Assembly (NCBI RefSeq): GCF_000993805.1 | Contig: NZ_CP009961.1 | Coordinates: forward strand, 862,714-926,713 | Length of the DNA stretch: 64,000 nt | From: Thermofilum uzonense | GTDB taxonomy: Archaea; Thermoproteota; Thermoprotei; Thermofilales; Thermofilaceae | Reading direction: 5' to 3' | Part shown: positions 49,994 through 58,655 of the stretch, piece after piece | Numbering within the stretch: position 1 is the stretch's first letter | Layout of the letters: each line of letters opens with the position of its first letter | Translations under genes and position numbers: made by a program | The notes under the pieces: generated by a model | What the model saw: the letters and a program-made list of their open reading frames with translations, nothing else | Told to the model about the DNA's origin: nothing | The model's database searches: none

Positions 49994-50371
49994 GTGGATG
50001 AATTCGAGAGGATAATTTTTTGGGTTTGGAGGATAGGGGATAGCGAAAAGACACTTGTCGAATTGTCGAGAAATGCGGCTACTGCAAAGGAGGCACTCGA
50101 GCTCTTAAAAAAATACTCGCTGGTAGTCGTACGTAAAAAGGGTCGAATATACCTTGTCTCCCTATCAGAAAAAGGTCTGAACGTCTATAGAAAGCTTGGG
50201 GAGCTTAGGGAATTCCTGGGAATACCTGTGCCATCTGAGAGGCGAGAACAGCCAGCTATAACTGAGAGTCAAGGAGCTTTAACTGGCCTGGAGAGTGTTC
50301 CCACTTTCGTGGCAGATAACCCATGGCTGAAGGTTCTAGCCCAGAGGGGGAGAGAGAGGGTTGGTTTATGA
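49994..50371 (+). CDS. Winged-helix protein, first gene of RadA-paralogue operon
   Basis: A 125-residue protein with an N-terminal winged helix of about 70 residues: the segments KTLVELSRNAATAKEALELL and YSLVVVRKKGRIYLVSLSEKG look like the helices and wing. The C-terminal 50 residues are polar and probably disordered, ending in a helix. GTG 49994 is preceded by a TATA element. Its stop overlaps the next start by four bases (ATGA). It may regulate the operon or bind DNA as part of a complex; no family name can be given. Confidence 0.7.
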   Translation: MDEFERIIFWVWRIGDSEKTLVELSRNAATAKEALELLKKYSLVVVRKKGRIYLVSLSEKGLNVYRKLGELREFLGIPVPSERREQPAITESQGALTGLESVPTFVADNPWLKVLAQRGRERVGL

Positions 50372-50922
50372 ATGGTCTTATAGTTGTTGGTAGGGAGGAG
50401 TTTTCGCGGGTTCACCTGAAGGTTTTCAGGGAGGAGGAGGTGCGTGCTATTTTTGGAGAGATGTCTGAGGAGCTTTTAAAGCTTAGCAGGGATACGCTTG
50501 TATTGTTTCAACCTCTCTCAGTATCTGTAGAGTTCTGTGGTAGAAAAGTGAGCCTACCATTTGGCGTCAGCCTAGCGAGTGGCGTCGAGCTCGAGATTCC
50601 AGGCTGCATATATGTCCCTGCCCTCCTTGACGGAGAATTTCTAGAATTCCTGCTGTTCGACCTGCCTCGGAAGCTAGATGAGAACAGGAAGCCTGTAGTG
50701 GTCGAGGACGTTGATCAGCGCTTCACCAGGGACGTTCGTGAAGGGATACTCTATGCACTTGATATTCTGGACCGCATCTCATCAACTTATAGGATCCCGG
50801 TCGTTGTGTATGGGACTACCTCTCTAGCTAGTTCCTGGCGTTTTACGAGGAGGCTTTACTGTGACAAGAGTGGGACATGCTTCCTTGACGGCGAGCTGTT
50901 CTGTGGTGAGGAGGGTGCATAG
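50368..50922 (+). CDS. RecA-fold-like protein lacking a Walker A motif
   Basis: A 184-residue protein I do not recognise by family. Its C-terminal half parallels the neighbouring RadA paralogue: PVVVEDVDQRFTR matches a Walker B strand (LIIVDSVIALYRA), LYALDILDRISSTYRIPVVV matches the following helix and strand, and WRFTRRL...CFLDGELF matches HRFLLKKTGDAFLLEVLD. No Walker A phosphate loop is visible. It therefore may be an ATP-inactive RecA-fold partner, like Rad55-type paralogues that bind a recombinase. ATG 50368 lies in a four-base overlap with the preceding stop; the overlap downstream is about 20 bases. Confidence 0.6.
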   Translation: MNGLIVVGREEFSRVHLKVFREEEVRAIFGEMSEELLKLSRDTLVLFQPLSVSVEFCGRKVSLPFGVSLASGVELEIPGCIYVPALLDGEFLEFLLFDLPRKLDENRKPVVVEDVDQRFTRDVREGILYALDILDRISSTYRIPVVVYGTTSLASSWRFTRRLYCDKSGTCFLDGELFCGEEGA

Positions 50923-51862
50923 TATAGACGAGCTCGCAAAAGAGGAGAATATAGGCAGAGTCACTATTTCGAGGCTTAAAGCTGCTGGTATCGAGAACCT
51001 CGAAGATCTTGTCCTCTATAATCCTGAGGAGCTGGAGGAATTGACGGGGATAGACTTCGAGAGAGCCTTAAGAGTTATACGGACCGCCAGAAGGATAGTG
51101 GGCTGGGAGGCACGGGCTATCCCTGGGAAGGAATATGCTTCATTGCTGAAGAAGAGAGAGGCCCTCACTACCGGTGTTAGCTCCATCGATGCACTGACTG
51201 GTGGCGGGTTAGCAGTATATGACATTCACGAATTTGCCGGAGAGTTTGGCTCGGGCAAGACACAGCTCTGCCATCAGCTCGCGGTTACTGTTCAGCTGCC
51301 ACCTTCGAGAGGTGGTCTAGGAGGAGGCGTGGTATACATCGACACGGAGGGGACTTTTAGCCCTGAAAGAATTGAGTCTATCTCTGCCAGGTTTGGTGTA
51401 GAGGATCCCTTGGCTAATATTTACGTGTTTAGACCTTTGAGCGTAGACGAGTTGGAAGAGTTTGTTGTGAGGGAGCTTTCCCGGCTTGTAAAAGGTGGAT
51501 CTAGGCTCATCATAGTGGACTCTGTTATAGCGCTGTATAGAGCTCAGTTCAGGGGTAGGGAGTGGCTGGCCATGAGGCAACAGAGGATAAATTATATGCT
51601 GGACTGGGTTAAGAGGCTGTCTAGACTCTACAGTCTCGTCGCGGTTATCACGAATCAGGTCGTGAGTGTGCCTAGCGCTTGGGGCGTCGCTGTAAAGCTC
51701 CCGGCCGGAGGCAACATTATAGCCCATGCAAGTACGCACCGCTTCCTTTTGAAGAAAACGGGCGATGCATTCCTCCTCGAGGTCTTGGACAGCCCGCGCG
51801 TTGCCCGTGGCGCGAGTGTAGAGTTTAGAATCGAGGAGGACGGGCTCCACGATGCCAGGTAG
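50903..51862 (+). CDS. RadA paralogue (RecA-superfamily recombinase-like ATPase)
   Basis: Second RadA-like protein of the window, about 319 residues. It keeps the N-terminal helix-hairpin-helix domain (GRVTISRLKAAGIENLEDLV), which archaeal RadB lacks, plus Walker [29 protein letters not shown], Walker B LIIVDSVIALY and the loop 2 region VKLPAGGNIIAHASTHRF. The RadA polymerisation motif FxxA, FITA in the canonical protein, is replaced by GKEYASLL here, so self-assembly may be impaired. The start is uncertain among GTG codons at 50861, 50903 and 50915. Its end overlaps the nuclease gene by 11 bases. Confidence 0.88.
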   Translation: MVRRVHSIDELAKEENIGRVTISRLKAAGIENLEDLVLYNPEELEELTGIDFERALRVIRTARRIVGWEARAIPGKEYASLLKKREALTTGVSSIDALTGGGLAVYDIHEFAGEFGSGKTQLCHQLAVTVQLPPSRGGLGGGVVYIDTEGTFSPERIESISARFGVEDPLANIYVFRPLSVDELEEFVVRELSRLVKGGSRLIIVDSVIALYRAQFRGREWLAMRQQRINYMLDWVKRLSRLYSLVAVITNQVVSVPSAWGVAVKLPAGGNIIAHASTHRFLLKKTGDAFLLEVLDSPRVARGASVEFRIEEDGLHDAR

Positions 51863-52373
51863 CTTTTTAGGAGCTCAGCTGAGATCCTGTCTTGAGCGTT
51901 TTGAACACGCAATGTCTTCACGGAAGGAGGCCTTCACTGTTACGGAGGTGGCTAAACCTTTTGGGAGAGGGAGGGGTAGAGGGCTTCAAGCAGGTGTTAT
52001 TCTTCATAGGAAGTTCTGGGGTGACTTGAGCCTTATATTGCAGGAGGACAAGGCTTCGACACCCTTCCCAGTGGCTTGGAGGTTCCGGTTTGGCTGGCTT
52101 CTCGGTGTGGTTGACCAGGTTCTATTTGTAGACGGCTTGCCTGTAGAGGTTGCCGAGCTGAAGAGTTATGACGGCTTCAAGAGCTATGAGAAAGTACAAG
52201 CTTCACTCTACGGCCTCCTAGTTATGCTTAACTTTCAATACCGTCCAAGAGTCTCGATCATAGGCATGAACGAGAAGCTGGAGATAAACAACTGGGAGGA
52301 TTTGGCAGTGAATGCATTGGAGAGTTTTGTTAGGAGTAATGTTTTGCTTAAAAACGTTTCTAGGAAAACATAA
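51852..52373 (+). CDS. PD-(D/E)XK nuclease, RecB/Cas4-like without Fe-S cysteines
   Basis: A 173-residue nuclease-like protein. The RecB-family motifs occur in order: GVILHRKFW (motif I His), LLGVVDQVLF (Asp), VEVAELKSYDG (ExK) and VQASLYGLLVM (QxxxY). This arrangement matches Cas4/Dna2/RecB nucleases, but only one cysteine exists, so no Fe-S cluster is expected. No CRISPR array or other cas gene is near. ATG 51852 overlaps the RadA paralogue, indicating joint action in DNA end processing or recombination. Confidence 0.75.
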   Translation: MPGSFLGAQLRSCLERFEHAMSSRKEAFTVTEVAKPFGRGRGRGLQAGVILHRKFWGDLSLILQEDKASTPFPVAWRFRFGWLLGVVDQVLFVDGLPVEVAELKSYDGFKSYEKVQASLYGLLVMLNFQYRPRVSIIGMNEKLEINNWEDLAVNALESFVRSNVLLKNVSRKT

Positions 52374-52407
52374 CTAGGGTATTAAAGACCTCTTTCTCGG
52401 TGATAAC

Positions 52408-53421
52408 GTGAAACCTCTCGGTGTTGCTGTTGCAGGACTGGGTCGTATCGGTGTCGTTCATACTGAGATACTGTCGTACAGGGTTGAAGGGGCTCGTCTC
52501 GTTGCAGTAACAGATGTTGTTGAAAAACTTGCTAGAACGACGGGCGAGAAGTTTAAGGTTAAGTATTACACAGATTATGACAAGCTTTTAAGTGATCCGG
52601 AGGTAGAGGCCGTCTTCGTGGCCACACCCACATATCTGCACCATGACATGATTGTTAAGGCCTTTGAGGCCGGGAAACACGTGTTTACCGAGAAGCCGAT
52701 CACAGTTACTGTCGAGGAGGCTGTGAATGTCGTTAGGAAGGCGGAGAAGCATGGCTTGAAGCTGATGGTAGGCTATATGAGAAGATTCGACGATGCCTAC
52801 ATGGAGGCTATGAAGAGGATTAGGGAGGGCTCTATAGGCAAACCTGTAGCCTTCCTTAATATTGCTAGGGATCCTGGTGCTCCCCCAGGCTGGGCGCAGG
52901 ACCCGAAGTTGAGTGGCGGGATATTCCTGGACATGTTGAGCCATGACTTTGACATGGCGCGCTATCTTATCGGAAGCGAGGTGAAAAGATTACATGTCAT
53001 GGGCTCAGCTGTCCTATATGATGAGATAAAGGCTAAGGGCGACTTAGACCTTGTAAACATAAGCTTCGAGTTCGAAAACGGCGTCTACGGGGTTCTTCAC
53101 GGTAGCCGTAAAAGCGTGTTTGGCTACGACTTGAGGACTGAGGTTCTTGGAACGGATGGAACTATTTACGTCGGTAATAGCGTTGACCCTAACCTCGCCT
53201 TAGGTACAAAGAGTGGGGTTTTATTCCGTGGAGTGCAATGGTTCTGGTCTCGCTTTTATGAGGCGTATGTACGCGAGGATCAGGCGTTTGTTAAAGCTGT
53301 CTTGGAGGATAAGACTCCCCCCATTACGGGGTTGGATGGTCTTAGAGTTGTTGAAATCGCCGAGGCGTGCTGGCAGAGCTTAAGAGAGGGTAAACCGGTG
53401 AGCGTAACTAGGAGTATCTAG
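52408..53421 (+). CDS. Gfo/Idh/MocA-family oxidoreductase
   Basis: NAD(P)-dependent sugar or cyclitol dehydrogenase of 337 residues. The Rossmann loop is VAVAGLGRIGVVHTEIL, with VFVATPTYLHHD and the catalytic-region EKPITVTVEEA. GGIFLDMLSHDFDMARYLIG is the conserved substrate-side motif of the family. It resembles inositol 2-dehydrogenase (IolG) most, but the substrate is not certain. GTG 52408 lies about 25 bases from attaaag, fitting a leaderless mRNA. Its last four bases overlap the convergent helicase gene. Confidence 0.88.
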   Translation: MKPLGVAVAGLGRIGVVHTEILSYRVEGARLVAVTDVVEKLARTTGEKFKVKYYTDYDKLLSDPEVEAVFVATPTYLHHDMIVKAFEAGKHVFTEKPITVTVEEAVNVVRKAEKHGLKLMVGYMRRFDDAYMEAMKRIREGSIGKPVAFLNIARDPGAPPGWAQDPKLSGGIFLDMLSHDFDMARYLIGSEVKRLHVMGSAVLYDEIKAKGDLDLVNISFEFENGVYGVLHGSRKSVFGYDLRTEVLGTDGTIYVGNSVDPNLALGTKSGVLFRGVQWFWSRFYEAYVREDQAFVKAVLEDKTPPITGLDGLRVVEIAEACWQSLREGKPVSVTRSI

Positions 53422-56243
53422 TCCTCCCAATATTGGCGTGTCCTCGTATAGTTGGCCTCCGCTTGCAAAATGTTCTTTACAAGGGTTTCTATATCACGGC
53501 TTTTCGATAGAATGTTACGCGCTGTTGTTGGTCCTATACCGTGACCCGCCATTGCGAGTACCGCTGGGTAACCGTAAGACATGAATAGAGATGCAGACTG
53601 CCTGACCTTCTCGACGAATTTCTCCTCTTCCTTTGAAAGCTTCTCACCTTTCCTCCACTTCCTTAAGATCGGAAGGTTTTCCGAGTCATATGGCCTGAGA
53701 ATTGCTATGGCTCGCGAGCCACACCTGGGACACTCCCTTATACTTTTTGCCTCGCCCGCCCTGAGCTCGCTTGTCCACTCGCCACAGTGTAAACAGTAGA
53801 GTAGAACACGTGTGTTCTCTAACCTCTTCAATACCGCATCGAGGACTGCGGTAATGGGTAGTCCCGAAGCTAGAATACCTGTCCTGACAAAGGGCTTCTC
53901 GAAGATTAGCTGGGCCAATGGGCTTAGTTCTTGAACCTGATGGACAGTCACCCTTTTGGCGCCAGTTTTTATCTGCTCTACTAGTTTAGCAACGACATCC
54001 ACATTGTAGTATTCTACAAGGGAGGAATCTACGGCCTCCTTGTCGACAGGTGTGCCCTTTAGTTTCCTCTTAAGTAGAGAGAGGTAGCCCGCCTCAATTC
54101 TACCCTTGCTTTTATCTATGACCCCCATCCGCGTAGCGACTTGGAGTAGCTCTAGCATGTAGGCGTTACTTTCCCTAATGGCCTCCTCAGCCCTCTCCAA
54201 TGCCCAATCAATACCCTCCAGCAAGGCATTGCGAAGTTTTTCAGGTCCTAGTTCCGCGTCTGCATAGATGAGTATCCTATAGGGATCCGAGTAGTATCTT
54301 ACTGTTACACCGTAGAATCCTCTCAGGGCAAAGGCCAGTAGCAATGCTAGGAGGTTATTTCCCTTAGTGCCAAGGAAAGTATGATAGACAGCAAGGGTTT
54401 TACCGTTCTTCCTTGTAAACTCCACGACGAGACTCCTGTCGGAAGGCATGAAGCCTAACTGAAGCTGCTTCCTTACGATCTCCTCCAGTTTCTCGGCCGT
54501 CTTAGGAGGTATCATGTACGACTCATAGAGTTTAATACTCTCCTCCCGGTCTATACTCTCAGCAATCCTACGGTACAGGGCTCCAAGCTCCCTAGCCGCA
54601 CGCCACTCGACGGGCAGGGTTTGTCCTGTCCAAACAGGAGGCTCGCCAAGGTCACCGGTATGCTCGGTTACGTAGACTTTGTTGCGCTCGATGCTGATCT
54701 CCTCTATGGTCCAGGCTCGACCGCCAAGTATGATGACTTTTCCCCTGTCTATCAGCGAGGCGAAGGAGTAGTCTAGGTGACCGATCTTTCTCCTAGACGC
54801 GATGTCCTCCACGTCGAACGATGGGTTATCAGGTATCATTGAGGCGGAGTTAAAGTAGTAGCTTATCGTCCTTCTACCCATTCTTACCACATCGTCCAAT
54901 AGTCGAACAATCCCTATTGAATCCAGGAATCTTAGTAGTTCAACAAGCTTAGAGAAGTTCAGATCATGGTAGGGGTAGGCCCTTGTGATTATTGCGTAAA
55001 GCCTCTCAAGTGACAGCTCACGATAATCTATGAGTAAGCCTGCGATCTGGTGTGCAAGTACGTCTAGCGGCTCGTGGAACAAGTCTAGGCTCTCGAGTAT
55101 ACCGCTCACAGCTCTCCTAGCTAGTACGGCTGACTCGATAGCATCCTCTATGCCCAGGGGGACTATCAACCCTTGAGAAACCTCGTTTAACCTGTGCTTG
55201 GACCTGCCAATCCTTTGCACGAGTTTTATGGATTGACGTGGGGACCCGAATTGTATGACGAGCCTTGCGTAACCGACGTCTATTCCCAGCTCGAGACTTG
55301 AAGTCGCAACAATCGCTTTTATCTTCCCCTCCTTAAAGAGAGCTTCTGCCTCCTCTCTTTCTTCACGTGAGAGGCTCCCGTGGTGTACCCTTATGTTCAG
55401 GTTGAAGTCATGCGAAAGAATTCTACCTATAAGCTCTGCAGTATCACGCGTATTCGTGAATATTATAACGCCTCCCTTTGAGACCTCTTCGACTAGAAGC
55501 TTGACACGGGCGTACAGCTCTGGTGGAAGATATTCATGCTGGGCCTTGTCGTTTTCCGGAATATCCGCTAATGTTATCCTGTACTGTTTTCTTTCTGCCC
55601 ACTCTATGACCGCGCCTCCTCTCCCCCCGCTTATGAAGTTCAGGGCGATCATGGGGTCTCGTAGCGTCGCGGATAATCCTATTACTTTCAAATGCTTGGA
55701 TAGTAGGCGAAGCCTTTCCAGGGCAAGCGTGAGCTGAACCCCTCTCTTGTCATCTATCAGCTCGTGAAGCTCATCCACCACGACCCAACGAGTGTTTTTA
55801 AGGTGCTCTCTGAACCTCTTGTCGACGAGGATAAACTGGAGGGTTTCAGGCGTCGTTATGAGGAGGTGTGGTGGGCTCTCTGCTATCCTCCTACGCTGAC
55901 GCATCGGTGTGTCTCCATGACGAATTTCGGCTGAAAAACCTATTGAGAGAAAAATATTGCGCATCCTTACAAATATGTCACGGTTTAAGGCCCTCAACGG
56001 AGTGACGTAGAGAGCGTAGATCGGCTGTCCTCCTTCCTCTATAATCCCCCTGAGCACGGGTAGAATCGATGCCTCTGTTTTTCCCGATCCAGTCGGAGCT
56101 ATGATTAAGAGATTTGAGTACGCTCTAAACTTGAGCGCTTGTAGCTGGATATAGTTCAGGCTGCGATAGCCTTCACTCTCCAATACATCTATCAACTTGT
56201 TAGGCAGCAGATCCCCGATCTGTCTCAGCGATAATTCCCTCAT
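53418..56243 (-). CDS. lhr: Lhr-type DNA/RNA helicase (aLhr2-like)
   Basis: Superfamily 2 helicase of 941 residues. Motifs in order: APTGSGKTEASILPVL (I), LYVTPLRALNRD (Ia), VVVDELHELIDDKRG (II, DExH), IGLSATLRDP (III), GVIIFTNTRDTAE (IV), IVATSSLELGIDVG (V) and VQRIGRSKHRL (VI). A winged helix and Lhr core follow. The C-terminus has CLHCGEW...CPRCGSRA, a four-Cys zinc ribbon, then a short HhH-like end (GIGPTTARNIL). The zinc ribbon and length suggest the archaeal aLhr2 group. It starts at ATG 56243. It may unwind RNA/DNA hybrids or recombination intermediates. Confidence 0.93.
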   Translation of the reverse strand: MRELSLRQIGDLLPNKLIDVLESEGYRSLNYIQLQALKFRAYSNLLIIAPTGSGKTEASILPVLRGIIEEGGQPIYALYVTPLRALNRDIFVRMRNIFLSIGFSAEIRHGDTPMRQRRRIAESPPHLLITTPETLQFILVDKRFREHLKNTRWVVVDELHELIDDKRGVQLTLALERLRLLSKHLKVIGLSATLRDPMIALNFISGGRGGAVIEWAERKQYRITLADIPENDKAQHEYLPPELYARVKLLVEEVSKGGVIIFTNTRDTAELIGRILSHDFNLNIRVHHGSLSREEREEAEALFKEGKIKAIVATSSLELGIDVGYARLVIQFGSPRQSIKLVQRIGRSKHRLNEVSQGLIVPLGIEDAIESAVLARRAVSGILESLDLFHEPLDVLAHQIAGLLIDYRELSLERLYAIITRAYPYHDLNFSKLVELLRFLDSIGIVRLLDDVVRMGRRTISYYFNSASMIPDNPSFDVEDIASRRKIGHLDYSFASLIDRGKVIILGGRAWTIEEISIERNKVYVTEHTGDLGEPPVWTGQTLPVEWRAARELGALYRRIAESIDREESIKLYESYMIPPKTAEKLEEIVRKQLQLGFMPSDRSLVVEFTRKNGKTLAVYHTFLGTKGNNLLALLLAFALRGFYGVTVRYYSDPYRILIYADAELGPEKLRNALLEGIDWALERAEEAIRESNAYMLELLQVATRMGVIDKSKGRIEAGYLSLLKRKLKGTPVDKEAVDSSLVEYYNVDVVAKLVEQIKTGAKRVTVHQVQELSPLAQLIFEKPFVRTGILASGLPITAVLDAVLKRLENTRVLLYCLHCGEWTSELRAGEAKSIRECPRCGSRAIAILRPYDSENLPILRKWRKGEKLSKEEEKFVEKVRQSASLFMSYGYPAVLAMAGHGIGPTTARNILSKSRDIETLVKNILQAEANYTRTRQYWED

Positions 56244-56366
56244 TACAGTACAGGCCTAGATTGGAGTGATATTTCGCTGTAAAAAATTTTCACTAGGGGA
56301 ATAACATGTTCAAGGGACGGAAAAACAATTTTATACTCCTATCCAGGTAATACATGCGAAAAAGAG

Positions 56367-57107
56367 GTGGAGGAGTACAGTAAGCTCAAGGAATCCCTGA
56401 TAAACCTTGTTAAGAACAAGGGGGTGGTTACAGCTCAAGAGATAATTTCCTGGGCGAATGAGAATGACGTCGGAGTATTCACGCTATACCTGCTAATCCA
56501 GGACCTCTTAGAAACAGGAGAAATTAAAGGTGAGGGGGAAAAATTCCTAATTGAAACCAACATTAATCTCGAAATACCTTCCCGGTTAGTCTGTCCCAAA
56601 AAGGAGGTCAGGATAACTAAACCTCCTCAGCATAAGCAAAAGACAAAGCAAAGGCCTAGAAGACACTCTTCTCAAACCCTAATGCCGTATATTCAACAAA
56701 AGGAGGGTACCGGGGAGGCGAGCCAACCACCTAGAAAAGAAACTCAGGCAACTAATGACGCCGCAAAGACATCAACTAGTAGTGCGAGTGTGCCGATAAA
56801 GAAAGACATTATTTTAACAAGGGAAATAACGGACAACCCGGAGCTAGGTAATCTGCTTAGCGACCAAGACTTTGCAAAAGCTATACGGTACCTTGGAAGA
56901 TATTGGAGTGTTGGAAAACTTCGATTCCTTATAGATATGAGCAATGAGAACATACAGCCTAAAAAAGCTGAGAAAATTATCGTAGAGCTAGCTAGATTAG
57001 GGTTGGTTGAGGTCTCGGAAAACAACGTTATAAACGCTAAGGACGCACTACGAGAACTTTACAAGCAAACCCAGTCGCAAACCCCTCTCTACGATATCTT
57101 CTCGTAA
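56367..57107 (+). CDS. Two-winged-helix protein with basic linker, unknown
   Basis: A 246-residue protein. Residues 5-65 resemble a winged helix (LKESLINLVKNKGVVTAQEI followed by LYLLIQDLLETGEIKGEG), and residues 170-235 a second one (FAKAIRYLGRYWSVGKLRFL; KAEKIIVELARLGLVEVSE). Between them lies a polar, Lys/Arg/Ser/Thr-rich linker (about 85-150), probably disordered. It is likely a DNA- or RNA-binding protein. GTG 56367 is preceded by AAAGAG and tttatact. Its stop is 7 bases from the end of the convergent S25e gene. Confidence 0.65.
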   Translation: MEEYSKLKESLINLVKNKGVVTAQEIISWANENDVGVFTLYLLIQDLLETGEIKGEGEKFLIETNINLEIPSRLVCPKKEVRITKPPQHKQKTKQRPRRHSSQTLMPYIQQKEGTGEASQPPRKETQATNDAAKTSTSSASVPIKKDIILTREITDNPELGNLLSDQDFAKAIRYLGRYWSVGKLRFLIDMSNENIQPKKAEKIIVELARLGLVEVSENNVINAKDALRELYKQTQSQTPLYDIFS

Positions 57108-57113
57108 GATAAT

Positions 57114-57443
57114 CTAGGACTTTTTACTTGGCGGGGCGTAGATTGGAACCCTACTGTTCTTGTCGATGGCCACCAGTATGCCTCGTGATTCGAGTTCACG
57201 TAGGACGCGTTTAGCTCTGCTAAGCTTTAAGCCGAGACGAGAAGCGAGCACGTATGGAGTGACGTATTTCAGGCCTTTTATGTCTTTTATGAGCGCATCC
57301 ATGGATACTTCGGTAAGCTCTCCGGTTGTACCTGAGAGCTTCATTTGAGGTTTTTTACCGCCTTCTTCTTTCTTCCCCTCCGTCGCTTTCTTTGCCCTCT
57401 TCTCTAGTGAGGAGACTGTTGGTCTTTTTTTCCCGCCGCCCAA
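57114..57443 (-). CDS. rps25e: Ribosomal protein S25e
   Basis: Small-subunit ribosomal protein of 109 residues, present in eukaryotes and Thermoproteota-type archaea. The basic N-terminal tail (RPTVSSLEKRAKKATEGKKE) precedes a winged-helix core: YVTPYVLASRLGLKLSRAKR, VLRELESRGILVAID, YAPPSKK. The start is TTG 57443, with AGGTG upstream; the lack of any ATG near supports it. It lies between the two-winged-helix gene and radA and is probably its own transcription unit. Confidence 0.92.
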   Translation of the reverse strand: MGGGKKRPTVSSLEKRAKKATEGKKEEGGKKPQMKLSGTTGELTEVSMDALIKDIKGLKYVTPYVLASRLGLKLSRAKRVLRELESRGILVAIDKNSRVPIYAPPSKKS

Positions 57444-57558
57444 GGTTTACACCTAGAAAGGTAATCATATACATGGGTTTTTATTGTTTGCGGATTTAAT
57501 GGTCGAGAGCCTATCTCAAACTTCACTATTCTATCGTGTGCTATGACGTTATTTCATT

Positions 57559-58626
57559 TTAGATGTCTGTCACTCCATCCTCTGAGATCGCAAAGGCTGC
57601 TTCTTTCTCGGCGTGTTTTGGACTGTCTATTATCCTCGCGATCCTTTTGCCCTCCTTGGCTTTTCTAAACCATATCCGGTATGTGAAGCCGTGAGCCATT
57701 ATGTTTCCACCCGCGGGCTTTAATGGGTTTCCAAAGAATATGTCTGGGGCAGCCATTACCTGGTTTGTCACGACGACGGCCAGATTGTATAGGCTTGCTA
57801 GCTTGTGGAGCTGGCTGATATGCCTGTTTAGTTTTTGTTGACGGGAGGCAAGGTTCTCCCTGCCAGGGTACTCGGATCTGAAATGGTTTATCAGGCTATC
57901 TACTATGATCAGCCTGATGTTGTTCTTCTCGATATACTTCTTGGCCTCATCCACTAGGAGCATTTGGTGATCGCTGTTATACGCTCTGGCATAGATTATG
58001 TTCTCCAAGACCTTCTCAGGGTCGGCCCCTTTCGCCCTGGCTATTTGAACAACCCTCTCAGGCCTAAAGGTTCCCTCAGTGTCTATGTAGAGTGCTCTAG
58101 CCCCGAGCCCTCCCTTCTCCTTTGGCAGCTGAACCATCACACTGAGCTGGTGGCAGAGCTGGGTCTTACCGGCGCCGAACTCACCTATGAATTCTGTTAG
58201 ACTCCCAACCTCTATTCCTCCCTCAAGCAAGTCGTCTAGAGCCTTGACGCCGGTACTAATGTATTCGACATTTTTCCTTTTCTCGAAGAGCTCCTTAGCT
58301 GTAATGAACTCCTCGCCACGGCTTACCAGCCTTTGAGCAGCCCTGATAATAGCCATTGCTCGATCCTCGGAGCCTAGGATTAACGCGAGCTCGTGCGCAG
58401 AGGCGAAAGCAAGATCCTTCACTGAGTAGTACCCAGCTGCTCGAAGTTTTTGAGCAGTAATACGACCAACCCCTTCGAGATCTTCAAGCCTAATCTCTCC
58501 TTCCTCAATTTCCTCGGCGGCCCCACCTGTAAACTCTTCCTCTCCGAGAATTACTCGTTCGAGCTCCTCGTCTAGACTCTCGTTTTCACTTGCCTCTGCC
58601 TCCTTCTCCTTTAGTTTCTTCGGCAT
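57559..58626 (-). CDS. radA: DNA repair and recombination protein RadA
   Basis: Archaeal RecA/Rad51 homologue that forms filaments on single-stranded DNA and drives strand exchange. The 355-residue protein has an acidic N-terminal extension of about 45 residues, an HhH domain ([20 protein letters not shown]), the polymerisation motif [10 protein letters not shown], Walker [27 protein letters not shown], Walker [12 protein letters not shown] and loop 2 [17 protein letters not shown]. All key residues are intact. It starts at ATG 58626; the promoter contains a 24-base palindrome. It is the standard RadA, compared with the paralogue at 50903. Confidence 0.96.
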   Translation of the reverse strand: MPKKLKEKEAEASENESLDEELERVILGEEEFTGGAAEEIEEGEIRLEDLEGVGRITAQKLRAAGYYSVKDLAFASAHELALILGSEDRAMAIIRAAQRLVSRGEEFITAKELFEKRKNVEYISTGVKALDDLLEGGIEVGSLTEFIGEFGAGKTQLCHQLSVMVQLPKEKGGLGARALYIDTEGTFRPERVVQIARAKGADPEKVLENIIYARAYNSDHQMLLVDEAKKYIEKNNIRLIIVDSLINHFRSEYPGRENLASRQQKLNRHISQLHKLASLYNLAVVVTNQVMAAPDIFFGNPLKPAGGNIMAHGFTYRIWFRKAKEGKRIARIIDSPKHAEKEAAFAISEDGVTDI

Positions 58627-58655
58627 TCTCAGGATACCTATTTCGAAATTCTTGC

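Noticed and set aside
51317-51850. A 177-codon open frame antisense to the RadA paralogue.
   Set aside because: The plus-strand protein has intact Walker A and B motifs; the antisense product has no recognisable features.
51852-52373. Calling the nuclease Cas4 and the region a CRISPR locus.
   Set aside because: No repeat-spacer array, no other cas gene and no Fe-S cysteines are present.
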